Source: JAEXNA01 sp050486105 | GTDB taxonomy: Bacteria; Vulcanimicrobiota; Xenobia; Xenobiales; JADMJV01 | Assembly (NCBI GenBank): GCA_050486105.1 | Contig: JBJHCR010000163.1 | Location: forward strand, 1-14,257 | DNA: 14,257 nt | Reading direction: 5' to 3' | Shown here: piece by piece, positions 1 through 8,189 of the stretch | Position numbering within the stretch: position 1 is the first letter of the stretch | How the letters are laid out: the number at the start of each line of letters is the position of its first letter | Notes under the pieces: model-generated | Databases searched by the model: none | What the model was told of the DNA's origin: nothing | The model's input: the letters and a program-made list of their open reading frames with translations, nothing else | Made by a program: the position numbers and the translations under genes

Positions 1-15
1 CATCTGACTATCAAC

Positions 16-36
16 TCCTCGAAACATGTTCGAGGA
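16..36. repeat. Perfect 8-bp inverted repeat
   Basis: TCCTCGAA (16-23) and TTCGAGGA (29-36) are perfect reverse complements around a 5-base loop. No T-run follows on either strand, so an operator-like site or chance hairpin is as likely as a terminator. Just downstream, two near-identical 10-mers (CGACAAAACT and CGACAAAACC) stand in tandem at about 43-61. The function is unknown. Confidence 0.5.
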
Positions 37-82
37 TCTATACGACAAAACTCGACAAAACCATGCGACAGAGTCCGATTAA

Positions 83-373
83 ATCAGCAGCCTCCTAGGC
101 TGCCGGCCGGAGAGCGTCTTTGTCTTGGATTTTGAAGACAGTCAAGTGCGTTGTCACGCCGCTCCCAATTTTAACGGTGCTTCGGTCGAAGACATCTACA
201 CCCATGAGGACCTCTTTGACGTTGAGCCGTATTCTCCAGAGGTCCAAGAGCTTTTGGACGAACACGCAAAGCTTGCGCGAATTCCCAAGGAAGACCGGAC
301 CCAAGAGCAGAGAAAGAATCTCATGGCTTTGGCCAACAAACTGATGAGCCTTCGGTTCCAACCGGACCCATGA
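83..373 (+). pseudogene. C-terminal fragment of a possible ATPase-like partner of the HNH gene
   Basis: This frame is open from 83, just after an in-frame TAA at 80-82, to a TGA at 371-373. It has no ATG; a TTG at 125 could start an 82-residue protein. The translation begins abruptly with hydrophobic strand-like residues (SVFVLDFED) and continues as an acidic then lysine- and arginine-rich helical tail. It looks like the end of a larger protein rather than a complete one. It overlaps the HNH gene by ATGA (370-373), a sign of translational coupling. HNH proteins of this type usually follow an AAA or SMC-like ATPase gene (PtuA, retron ATPases), so I infer this is what remains of such a gene. 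No Walker motif is present to prove it. The three frames of bases 1-82 contain nothing that resembles the missing part. A short standalone gene with a TTG start is the alternative. Confidence 0.45.
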
Positions 374-1143
374 TTCGTATCGAACGAGATCGCCTGGCTG
401 CCTGCGGGAGGACCATTGGACCCTCAACGAACTGGTTCCAAAGAGCCGAGGAGGCAACAAGAGCGATCATTACCGATTTTGCGAGGGGTTCCGCTGATCG
501 GCGACTTTGCCGACAAATCTATGCTGCTGAGGAAGTTAAAGCCGCCCTGGAAAAGCTCTTTCACGAAAAATGCGCCTATTGCGAGGCACCGCTTCAGGAG
601 CAATTATTCGATGTGGACCATTACCGGCCGAAGGGAAAGGTCTATGAGGCTCCCGGGCACCCCGGGTATTACTGGTTGCTGAATGAGTGGTCGAATTTGT
701 TTCCCGCGTGCGCGGTCTGTAACAGATGGAACAAGGATAAGGGCACATACGATGACCCACAATGCGGCGCCACAGGAGGAAAGGGAACACATTTTCCACT
801 AGCTTCTGACGGGATACGAGCCTACGCCCCCGACGACGACTTGGAGCTAGAGAAGCCTCTACTGCTGAATCCCTGCTTGGATCATCCAGAGAAGCATCTC
901 GGATATAGGCTTGACGGTTCGGTTTTTTCGCGAGATGAAGGAGAAAGAGGCGCAGAGACCATTCGTATCTTCGAATTCAATAGAAAAAGAGCAAAGAGTG
1001 CGAGGCTCAAACGACTTCGAGAATTTCGCGATTTATGGAAGGCCGGAGGGGACCGAGTTAACTACCTGAGGGATTCGGCACCCTATTCCGGCCTTTGCCG
1101 GTTTGTCCAGGACGACCCTGAGGTTTTCGGACTTGAGCCTTAA
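370..1143 (+). CDS. HNH endonuclease, PtuB/retron-associated type
   Basis: A 257-residue protein with a zinc-bound HNH (beta-beta-alpha metal) nuclease core. Visible motifs in order are C68-x2-C71, the catalytic block D81-V-D-H84-Y-R-P-K88, and a second zinc pair C114-x2-C117 followed by N118 in a CNRWNK context. This arrangement, with a YYWLL..W.NL stretch between the halves, is typical of the family annotated as retron-system or Septu (PtuB) HNH endonucleases, which cut DNA or RNA when released by a partner ATPase. Length is normal for the family. The ATG at 370 overlaps the stop of the preceding frame (ATGA), so translation is probably coupled. The partner upstream is only a fragment here, so the system may be broken or the nuclease may be an orphan. 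All nuclease motif residues are intact. GC content is lower than in the ATPase-PglZ gene, consistent with acquisition by transfer. Confidence 0.85.
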   Translation: MIRIERDRLAACGRTIGPSTNWFQRAEEATRAIITDFARGSADRRLCRQIYAAEEVKAALEKLFHEKCAYCEAPLQEQLFDVDHYRPKGKVYEAPGHPGYYWLLNEWSNLFPACAVCNRWNKDKGTYDDPQCGATGGKGTHFPLASDGIRAYAPDDDLELEKPLLLNPCLDHPEKHLGYRLDGSVFSRDEGERGAETIRIFEFNRKRAKSARLKRLREFRDLWKAGGDRVNYLRDSAPYSGLCRFVQDDPEVFGLEP

Positions 1144-1161
1144 GGATTGAAGGACGGCACA

Positions 1162-1194
1162 GGATTCGGGCTTACTCTCCAGGACCCCGAATCC
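1162..1194. repeat. 9-bp inverted repeat after the HNH gene
   Basis: GGATTCGGG (1162-1170) pairs perfectly with CCCGAATCC (1186-1194) across a 15-base loop. It lies 18 bases after the HNH stop codon and 22 bases before the next start. The position fits a transcription terminator or transcript-end hairpin, but no T-run follows. Confidence 0.45.
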
Positions 1195-1216
1195 CCCATC
1201 TCGTATTTCCCGTTTC

Positions 1217-1579
1217 ATGGACATCGATAGCGACTGGGTGAGCGAGGAGCTCAAGAGTACGGAGGGGGTTTTTACCAACTTCGACCAAGAGGGGCGGTTG
1301 CTGAGCTTTGGCTGTCGCACGGAGAATCGGACTATGGAGGTCAGCCTGGACCCTCTGCGAGCCGTGACCACCGAGTTGCCGGACCCCGATTTGTCTCCCG
1401 AAGAGTGGCTTGAGGGTTGGCAGCATCAGGTTTTGGAGGCGGTGCGTCCGCAGGATTTTGTGCCCAATTGCGCTTTTTGCGGCAAGAGTCAGTCGGAGGT
1501 GCGCAAGCTGATCGCTGGGCCTACGGTGATGATCTGTGATGAATGCGTGGCTCTGTGCCAGGAGATCGTGGACAGCTGA
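1217..1579 (+). CDS. Small protein with C-terminal ClpX-type C4 zinc finger
   Basis: A 120-residue protein. Residues about 82-118 match the N-terminal zinc-binding domain of ClpX: C85-x2-C88-G-K, then R-K-L-I-A-G-P, then I-C107-D-E-C110-V-x-L-C. In ClpX this domain dimerises and binds adaptors and some substrates. Here it sits at the C-terminus, with no AAA+ ATPase attached. The first ~80 residues (acidic, with FTNFDQEGRLLSFG and a predicted strand-rich pattern) are not recognised. Free-standing ClpX-type fingers are known in some bacteria and may act as adaptors, but a role here is inference. ATG 1217 is the first start; no clear Shine-Dalgarno site precedes it. The gene converges on the CULT gene with only a 10-base gap. 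Confidence 0.8.
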   Translation: MDIDSDWVSEELKSTEGVFTNFDQEGRLLSFGCRTENRTMEVSLDPLRAVTTELPDPDLSPEEWLEGWQHQVLEAVRPQDFVPNCAFCGKSQSEVRKLIAGPTVMICDECVALCQEIVDS

Positions 1580-1589
1580 TTCGGCCCCC

Positions 1590-2102
1590 TCATTTAGGCA
1601 AGACTAAGCGGGTGGCGATCAGGCCGTAGAAGTTGTTCTGGTCACGAGCGCTGTAATACCAGCCCAGGTGCTCATGGCACTCTCCGCAGACAGCGATACT
1701 CCAAGAGGTGCCCGGAAACCAGGAGTCTTGATGGACCGGCCCGGAGGCCTCCCGGCAGCCCGGGGCTCGACGATAACACAGAACGTGGAACGAATACCCC
1801 GCGGGGTTGCGAAAGGTGCGTTCGTGAACCCCGTCGACGCTGGTGGCCTCCCGGGGGGTGGTGATCTGGTGGCCGCATTTTCGGCAGCTGATGGGAATCT
1901 CGGGCTTGGGGAGCGGCAGGGCCTCCGGTTGGAGTTCTTGCTCCAGAGTTCGGGCCGGTTCAGCCCTCCGGACGGTAGCCAGCAACACCGGCCCTAGGCT
2001 CGTCCCTGAGCCGACCCTTGGTTCCTTCCTGCTTCGCTGCCATGGGTGCTTCACAAGGGAGAATTCCCGACCCAGAGCGGCAGTCCTGGCCAGTTTCTTC
2101 AC
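1590..2102 (-). CDS. Cereblon-like CULT-domain protein
   Basis: A 170-residue protein read from a GTG at 2102. Residues about 71-168 form a CULT domain, the ligand-binding fold of cereblon. The zinc pairs are C73-x2-C76 and C139-x2-C142. The three tryptophans of the aromatic cage are W128 and W134 (in DSWFPGTSW) and W148 (in HLGWYY), and the domain ends with F158-Y-G-L-I as in cereblon. In eukaryotes this pocket binds thalidomide-type drugs and C-terminal cyclic imide degrons. Bacterial single-domain CULT proteins exist and bind the same ligands, but their natural role is not known to me. The first ~70 residues are basic, then proline-rich, and not recognised. They could be a linker or a misassigned start; no clear Shine-Dalgarno site precedes the GTG. 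An 88-base gap separates it from the divergent gene at 2191. Confidence 0.85.
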   Translation of the reverse strand: MKKLARTAALGREFSLVKHPWQRSRKEPRVGSGTSLGPVLLATVRRAEPARTLEQELQPEALPLPKPEIPISCRKCGHQITTPREATSVDGVHERTFRNPAGYSFHVLCYRRAPGCREASGPVHQDSWFPGTSWSIAVCGECHEHLGWYYSARDQNNFYGLIATRLVLPK

Positions 2103-2190
2103 CGATCACTGATGCTTGACCCGGCCTACCCCACCTCAGACCCCTTGGAAACAGGCTGAGGGTTGGGGGACCACGAACTCAAGGCAAGTC

Positions 2191-3195
2191 ATGAACTCCC
2201 CCGACATGTCTGAGGTCGATTCCCTCCCTCGAGAGCTTCGAACCCACAGCTATCACTCTGCCCGTGGACGGATCAAGCGGTTCCGGCTGGAGCGGCGCTT
2301 CGAGCAGGTGCTCGAGGAAGTGGCTCGATTGAAGCGCGAAGGCAGCCGAACCTTAGAGTTGACCTTAGACCAAGGAGACGCCCTGGCTCGTCTGAATCGG
2401 CCGGAAGAGGCTCTGGAGGTCCTCGAGCCGGTCTCTAAACACTTGCCTCCCTATGGGCAAGCCCTTTTTGGGGGCTTACTGGAAAAAGCCGGTCGTACTG
2501 ATGAGGCCAGAGCGGTTTTCGAGAATTTGGCTCAAAGGGCTCACCTGCAAGGTTCGGTTCTCCTGCGCACCATCGTTTTCTTTCAACAGGCCCGAGAATG
2601 GGAGCGCGCGGTGTTCTTGGCTGAACACCATCAGGCCGGGGTGACGGTGCGAGCCAAGTGTCTGGCCCAAGCCGGGCGAACCTCTGAGGCTCTGGAGTTG
2701 CTCACCGAGGCCCAACTCACCGACCCCGACCCCAATATCCCAAAGGTGCTGACCTTGCTGGCCATAGATCAATTGTCCCCCGAGGAGGCCGAGGCCGAGC
2801 TCGAAGCCTTGAGCCAGTTGCCGGAGTATCGAGACGACCCTGAGCTTGCCGTGCGCCTGGCCCAATTGAGGCGAAAGTCCGGGCACAGTTCCACCGCCGT
2901 GACCGACCTTCGCCGCACCCTAGCCCAGCGACCCCAGGACAAATACTTGCAGCAGCAGTTGGCTTTGGCTCTCAGAGACCAGGGGGAATTTACCGAGGCC
3001 TTAGAGATCCTGGAAGCCCTGCTGCGCAAGGATCCGAAGTCTCATCCCACCAGGGGCAGCTTCTTCAAGACCTGCGCCGAGGCCCGGCAAAAGGAGAGAG
3101 CGGAAAGTTTGGTGCGGGAGCTGACTTCGGCCGACCCCGGCCTGGGCTCCTTGTGGGGCGCTTATCGGAAGGCCTTTAAGGGTTTTGAGAAGTAG
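2191..3195 (+). CDS. TPR-like helical-repeat protein, first gene of the ATPase-PglZ run
   Basis: A 334-residue, almost entirely helical protein built from tetratricopeptide-like repeats. Repeated units of the type G-x-x-x-E-A-L-x-x-L-E are visible, for example AGRTDEARAVFENLA, AGRTSEALELLTEA and QGEFTEALEILEALL. They cover most of the length after a basic N-terminal stretch (RGRIKRFRLERRFEQVLEE). I chose ATG 2191 because AAGG at 2181-2184 stands six bases before it. An upstream TTG at 2116 would add 25 proline- and tryptophan-containing residues unlike the rest. There is no signal peptide. The stop is five bases before the next gene's GTG, so the two are surely co-transcribed. TPR proteins serve as scaffolds, so I infer it organises or regulates the giant ATPase-PglZ protein. 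No enzyme motif is seen. Confidence 0.85.
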   Translation: MNSPDMSEVDSLPRELRTHSYHSARGRIKRFRLERRFEQVLEEVARLKREGSRTLELTLDQGDALARLNRPEEALEVLEPVSKHLPPYGQALFGGLLEKAGRTDEARAVFENLAQRAHLQGSVLLRTIVFFQQAREWERAVFLAEHHQAGVTVRAKCLAQAGRTSEALELLTEAQLTDPDPNIPKVLTLLAIDQLSPEEAEAELEALSQLPEYRDDPELAVRLAQLRRKSGHSSTAVTDLRRTLAQRPQDKYLQQQLALALRDQGEFTEALEILEALLRKDPKSHPTRGSFFKTCAEARQKERAESLVRELTSADPGLGSLWGAYRKAFKGFEK

Positions 3196-3200
3196 AGCCT

Positions 3201-6200
3201 GTGGCCGTGTCTGAACGTCCCAAAACCCTAGGCGAGCTGATCGAGGTTCCCCCCATCCGGGTGGTCATTCAGCTTGCCGATTTGGCCGATCATGGGCTGC
3301 AGGGGGAGATTCTGGAAAGCTTTGTCTTCACCGATGAGGTGGAGGTCTTTTTTCAGCGTTTGCTGGGCGCTCTCGACCAACCCAAGGGCCTGGGCTGCTT
3401 TCTCAAGGGGCACTATGGAAGCGGAAAGTCCCACGCCTTGGCCTTTTTGTGTCGACTGCTCGAAGGAGACCCCCGGGCCCTTAAGCAGCTTCCCCCAGAC
3501 CTCCCCACAGGGGCCCTGGACCGACCCTGGTTGGTGTGCCAGGTTCCCCTGCTGGCTTTCCCTTCAAGCTCCAGCCTAGAGCAGATCGTCTTGGAGCAGT
3601 TGGAAGCCCGAGTCCGAGGAGCGGGACTAGATCTGATCCTCTCCGGTCGCAGCCGCCTCCTCGGCCACTTTCGAGAGCTGATCCTCCCCCGCCACGGGCA
3701 AGCCCCGGAACTCCAAGGCTTCGCCGACCTCAGCGAAAATCAGGCTTATGAGAGGGCCATAGATTTCTTGGGGACCCTGCCCGACAATCCCCTGCGGCTG
3801 AGCTTTGATCGCCGAGAGGTTTTTGAGCGCCTGGGCTCGCTCCTGGAACACCAGGGAATGGTGCTCTTGCTCGATGAGCTGTCGGAGTTTCTTAAGTCCA
3901 AGCCCGATGAGCGAGCCTTCAATGAGGACATCCGCTTCTTGCAGTTCCTGGGAGAATGGTCCGATAAACTCCCACTGTGGATCGTGGCCTCGCTGCAAGA
4001 GAACCTCGAAGAGCTCGGGTTCCGAGAGCAGGCCGGCTACCAGCGCATCAAGGAACGCTATCCCCTACGCTTCACCCTGAGCGCCCGCCACGTGGTGGAT
4101 CTCATTCAAGGTCGCCTGATCCGCTTGAAGCCCGGGGCCGAAGACGAGGTCGATCGTCTCTGGCAGGAACTTGAGAGAGCTTTCCCGGGGCTGGTGACTC
4201 GAGCCGACTTTCGACGTTTCTATCCCCTGCATCCCTCCACCCTGGAGTTGCTGGAAAGCTTGATGCCGCTTTTTTCTCGGCACCGAGGGGTGGTGGATTT
4301 TGTGCACTCTCAGTTGGCCGGAGACCCCCACCGAGGGCTGAAGGGCTTGCTCGAAGAGGCGCCCGAGCGGCTGCTGACGGCCGAGGCCATCTACGACCAT
4401 TTCCGAGATCGGATTCGGGAGACCCCGGAAATCGGGGCCTACGACCGGGTGGCCTTCACCTACCTTGAAAAAGAGATTCCCCGGCTCTTTGAAAGCCAGG
4501 CCGACCAACAGTTAGCCCTGAGGCTGGTCAAGGTGCTGATCCTCCTGGAGCTGTCCCCGGCAGAAATTACCGCTGACCCCGGCAGCCTAGCCCGCCTAAC
4601 GGTGCAGAAGGTCAGTCGCTTGAACCCCGCAGTGAACACCCGGCATGTGGAAGCCAACATTCTGCAGCCACTGTTGGCTAAGTCCAGCTATCTGAGCTGC
4701 CGCGAGGGGTGCTACCACATCGATCTTGAGGCCGACAGCCGGCAGCTGTTGAGAAAGCGTCTGAGGGAATTGGCCCGTACCTTCAGGCTGGATTGGAACC
4801 AGGCTCTACTCCTGGCGAACCGTCAGGACCTCCCGCTTTCAGAGCTTGTACGCAACATCACCTCGAGCGAAACGGTGAAGTGGCAGAACACTCCAAGAAC
4901 AGTCCGCCTCCAGTTTGGCCTGGAGCTCGATTATCCCCAATTGATGGAGTTGCTCGAGGGATTAGAGCGGGGCAAGGAGGACCTCTTGGTACTGATGGCC
5001 GCCCCCGGACAAGGCCAACTGCTCGCGCCGGTGATGCAGCACTTTTCTTCCTCTGCCATGGGGGCCGCTTGTCTGTGTTGGAAGCCGAAGGACCCTTCCC
5101 CTGAGTTGCAAGAGCAGCTGGCCGAGGCCCAAGCCCGCCGCCTCTTGCTTGGGGAGTTGGAGGCCGAGGGCTCGGCCGAGACTTTGCCGTTTCGGCAGCA
5201 GCAAAGGGAGATTGAGACCGGCCTGGGAGAGCAGGTCGCCGAACTCTATCTCCAGGGACAGATCCATTCTCTCAAGGGTCAGGACCCAGTCCCCGAGACC
5301 TCTCTGGGTTGGAAGCCACGACTCTTGCATTTGGCAGCTCCGGTGTGGGAACAGCTTTTCCCCAAGCATCTGAAGGTGGCTCCGGCCTCGGATTGCCTCA
5401 CGGTGCGCAATCTGAACGCTCTGTGGAGCGAATTCATCGAGGCCGGAAGTTGCTCTGGACAGGGACCTCTTTTGGTGCGAGAGCTGATCTTACCCCTAGG
5501 CTTGGCTTTGGCCACCGAAGAGGGTTTCCGGTTGGACCCCGACCCCGCTCGGGCTCCGGTGTTGGGGCAGATCCTGGATCGGCTCTTGCCCGGACAGAAG
5601 CTTCCTTTGGCCGAGTTGGCCTGCCAATTGGCCAAGGGACCCTACGGTTTAAACCGCACCATCTTTGCGGTGCTGGTGGCCTGTTTGGTGCAAGCCGGGC
5701 GGGCCACCGTTTATGCCAACGACCGGGCCACCCCCCTCGACAGCCTGGAGAGCCTGTTGCGGTTTCGCTTTCAGACCATCGGACCGACCAAGCAGTTGGA
5801 GGCGAGCGTGGGCAAACGTCTGTCCGCCATGGAGTGGCTGTGGCCGGCCGAAGAGGTGCTCCCCTTCACCCCGGCCCGACAGACCAAATTGTGGGAGCAG
5901 GCCCGGGGAGAACTCGAAGACCTCACCCATCGATCGGCCCGAGTCAAGGAGATGGTTCTCCAAGCCCAGCGCTTAGACAGTGGCAAGCTTTTGCCTTTGG
6001 AAGAGTTGAAGAGGTGCGCCCTGGCGGTGGAGGAGCTGTGTCTGCAGGTGGGCTTGCTCAAGGGCACGGCGGCGGGTTTGAAGCGCCTGTCTTCGAGCCA
6101 CGCCGCCACCTTGTCTCGCGAGGTGGCTTGGGTGCGGGGCTGGTCGGAGTTCGGTCTCGGTCACCTGCGCGAGTTCCAGCAACTGGCCCAAAAACTAGAA

Positions 6201-8189
6201 GAGCCCGATAACCTCGAAGCTCTGTCAGAAGTCGAGCAGTCCTGGCCCCTGGACCTTGAGGTGGCCGACCCCCTCCCCCGTTGGCTGCCCTTCGCCACCG
6301 CCTTTGCCGAGGTCGAGGCTGAGCGGCGGCAGGCTTATCTGGAGTTTCATAAGGAGTATTACAGCGATCCGGTGTTTCAGCAGGTTCGTCGCCTGGAGGC
6401 CCTCCCCCAGTGGCAAGCCCTGCTGCGCTTAGAACGGGTGGTTGGAGTGGAGTTCGAACCCAGGGTGAGTAGCCTGCGGCAGCGCCTGGAGAGCTTGCCC
6501 CGGCCTTGCCGGCGCCGGGTGGAAGAGCACCTGGTGTTGGCTTCTCGCTGCCCCTGCGGCCTGAGTTGGCATCGGGAACCCCCCAACGAAGAAGACTTGG
6601 AACCTGAGATCGAGCAAGCCTTGCAGAGCGGTCTGGAATCCTTAGCCGAACGCCGGACTTCGTTGGAGGCCCACCTGCGCGATCTGCGACAGCTTGGCAA
6701 GCACGGCCGGGTCGAAACTTTGGAAGAATTGCTTTCGGTCTTGACCGAAGTGGCCACCGAAGGCAGCCGAGGTCCGGGTTTCTGGCCTCGGAACAGCGGT
6801 CGCCTGTTGGGCTGTCTCGACGGCCCGACCTTGGAGGCGGTGAATCGGGCCCTGACCGGGGAAGGCTTGATTGTCAGCCGGGACCTGCCTGAGTTGCTGG
6901 AACGGTTTCAGGGGGTGACCCTTCCGCCGGCGCGCCTTCGCATGCTGTTCGAAGATTGGCTGGCGGTGAGAGACCTTCCGGCTGACGCCTGGATCGAAGT
7001 GCGCAGCCGCGAACCCGGCCGTGAGCGCCTCCTGCAGGTCTGGTTGGCCCAGCACCAACTGCGGCCCACCCAGGCCATGCTGGCCCATTATGCCCTGGAC
7101 GAGGGAGACACCTGGGCTCTTGAAGAGCCGCTGTTTCCAGCCTTCAGCGCCCAGGAGGTGGCCGCCGCAGAAGCCGAGTTCCGCCCCCTGCTCGAGCCGC
7201 TCTTGCCGGGGTTGCCCTTGCCCCAGGCGCTTGTTCGAGAACGCCTTTTCCCCGGGGTGGCTCAAGAGCTGGGCCGAAGGGCTTTACGCCTCTTGATGGG
7301 AGGCCCGGCCTCTTCCTCCGCGCCCTTCGAGCCCCACTCCGAACTCCACTCTCAGAGGCACCGGGAGTTGGCCCAGAGCCTGATCGGTCTGGACCTCCCC
7401 TACCCCTTCGTGCCGGTCTTGGCCGCCGCCGCCGAAGCCTGTCTCTGCTGGCGCACCGAGGAAAGCCTGGCCGAGCTTGCCCTGCAGGTTTCCCGGGCCC
7501 TCTATCTTGACCGAGAGCAACAGTTCTTAACCCCCGACCTGGAAGAGTCCCTTCGGGCCATCGCCGCCGAAGGTTGGGCCCGGCTGCCTCTGCCCAAGCG
7601 CACCCTGGCCCAGGCTCCAAGTCTGCTGGCGCCCCTACTTAAGCCGCAGCGTCCCCTGATCATCTTGCTCATTGATGCCCTGCGCTGGGACCTATACCTG
7701 CAGTGGCGCCCCTGGCTTGTGCGGCAACTCGGAGAGCCGGTTCTCGAGGAACAGGTTTTGGCCGAGCTTCCCACCGTCACCGTGCGAGCTCGAAACCTGT
7801 TGCTGGGCGGGGAAGAGTTCGCTCCCCAGGGCTCAGACGGGCTCTTTCTGGAGCGACCGGTGGTCATGGTGAAGTGCGCCGAAGACCATCCCCAGCGGGT
7901 GGCGGAAGTCATAGCCCAAGGCTCCCAGGCGGTCTGGCTGCATCTGAATTTTGTGGATCACCGCATTCATCAGAGCAGGCTCGAACTCAGCCCTTTGTTC
8001 CGAGAACTGACCGAAGAGGCCCCCGCGCGCCTGGCCCCCATCCTGCGGGCTTTGCCCCCCAAGTGCACCATCCTTTTGGCCGCCGACCACGGTTTTTTGG
8101 GCGCTGAAGAGCGCTCCCACCACCGCCCCCACGGCGGCCCCAGCCCCCAAGAAAGACTGGTCCCCTGGGTGGCCTGGCAGCGGGGGTGA
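3201..8189 (+). CDS. Giant BrxC/PglY-like ATPase fused to a PglZ domain
   Basis: A 1662-residue protein. The N-terminal ATPase has Walker A G70-H-Y-G-S-G-K76-S77 and Walker B V-L-L-L-D225-E226. The setting (SFVFTDEV..FF..L, then GCFLKGHYGSGKSHAL) is that of the BrxC/PglY (DUF6079-like) ATPases of BREX and Pgl phage defence. A long helical middle contains C1117-P-C1119-G. From about residue 1485 a PglZ domain of the alkaline-phosphatase superfamily follows. Likely metal and active-site residues are D1492 in LLIDALRWD, T1525 or T1527 in LPTVTVRAR, D1586-H1587 in LNFVDHRIHQ, D1629-H1630 in AADHGF and H1644 in the HGGPSPQE ending. All look intact. BREX systems encode the two as separate proteins; here they are one chain with no frame break. 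GTG 3201 follows the TPR stop by five bases (a second GTG is at 3207), and the stop overlaps the AlkD-like gene. ATP-driven DNA remodelling or defence is inferred from the family. Confidence 0.9.
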   Translation: MAVSERPKTLGELIEVPPIRVVIQLADLADHGLQGEILESFVFTDEVEVFFQRLLGALDQPKGLGCFLKGHYGSGKSHALAFLCRLLEGDPRALKQLPPDLPTGALDRPWLVCQVPLLAFPSSSSLEQIVLEQLEARVRGAGLDLILSGRSRLLGHFRELILPRHGQAPELQGFADLSENQAYERAIDFLGTLPDNPLRLSFDRREVFERLGSLLEHQGMVLLLDELSEFLKSKPDERAFNEDIRFLQFLGEWSDKLPLWIVASLQENLEELGFREQAGYQRIKERYPLRFTLSARHVVDLIQGRLIRLKPGAEDEVDRLWQELERAFPGLVTRADFRRFYPLHPSTLELLESLMPLFSRHRGVVDFVHSQLAGDPHRGLKGLLEEAPERLLTAEAIYDHFRDRIRETPEIGAYDRVAFTYLEKEIPRLFESQADQQLALRLVKVLILLELSPAEITADPGSLARLTVQKVSRLNPAVNTRHVEANILQPLLAKSSYLSCREGCYHIDLEADSRQLLRKRLRELARTFRLDWNQALLLANRQDLPLSELVRNITSSETVKWQNTPRTVRLQFGLELDYPQLMELLEGLERGKEDLLVLMAAPGQGQLLAPVMQHFSSSAMGAACLCWKPKDPSPELQEQLAEAQARRLLLGELEAEGSAETLPFRQQQREIETGLGEQVAELYLQGQIHSLKGQDPVPETSLGWKPRLLHLAAPVWEQLFPKHLKVAPASDCLTVRNLNALWSEFIEAGSCSGQGPLLVRELILPLGLALATEEGFRLDPDPARAPVLGQILDRLLPGQKLPLAELACQLAKGPYGLNRTIFAVLVACLVQAGRATVYANDRATPLDSLESLLRFRFQTIGPTKQLEASVGKRLSAMEWLWPAEEVLPFTPARQTKLWEQARGELEDLTHRSARVKEMVLQAQRLDSGKLLPLEELKRCALAVEELCLQVGLLKGTAAGLKRLSSSHAATLSREVAWVRGWSEFGLGHLREFQQLAQKLEEPDNLEALSEVEQSWPLDLEVADPLPRWLPFATAFAEVEAERRQAYLEFHKEYYSDPVFQQVRRLEALPQWQALLRLERVVGVEFEPRVSSLRQRLESLPRPCRRRVEEHLVLASRCPCGLSWHREPPNEEDLEPEIEQALQSGLESLAERRTSLEAHLRDLRQLGKHGRVETLEELLSVLTEVATEGSRGPGFWPRNSGRLLGCLDGPTLEAVNRALTGEGLIVSRDLPELLERFQGVTLPPARLRMLFEDWLAVRDLPADAWIEVRSREPGRERLLQVWLAQHQLRPTQAMLAHYALDEGDTWALEEPLFPAFSAQEVAAAEAEFRPLLEPLLPGLPLPQALVRERLFPGVAQELGRRALRLLMGGPASSSAPFEPHSELHSQRHRELAQSLIGLDLPYPFVPVLAAAAEACLCWRTEESLAELALQVSRALYLDREQQFLTPDLEESLRAIAAEGWARLPLPKRTLAQAPSLLAPLLKPQRPLIILLIDALRWDLYLQWRPWLVRQLGEPVLEEQVLAELPTVTVRARNLLLGGEEFAPQGSDGLFLERPVVMVKCAEDHPQRVAEVIAQGSQAVWLHLNFVDHRIHQSRLELSPLFRELTEEAPARLAPILRALPPKCTILLAADHGFLGAEERSHHRPHGGPSPQERLVPWVAWQRG

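Noticed and set aside
1668..2112. Plus-strand open frames opposite the CULT gene
   Set aside because: The minus strand encodes a complete CULT domain with all zinc and tryptophan residues, so the plus-strand frames are shadows.
2116..2190. Upstream TTG start for the TPR gene
   Set aside because: It would add 25 Pro/Trp-containing residues without a Shine-Dalgarno site, whereas ATG 2191 has AAGG six bases upstream.
5309..6211. 300-codon plus-strand frame inside the ATPase-PglZ gene
   Set aside because: It lies wholly within the intact 1662-residue frame. The translation is Gly/Arg/Pro-rich and shows no family motif.
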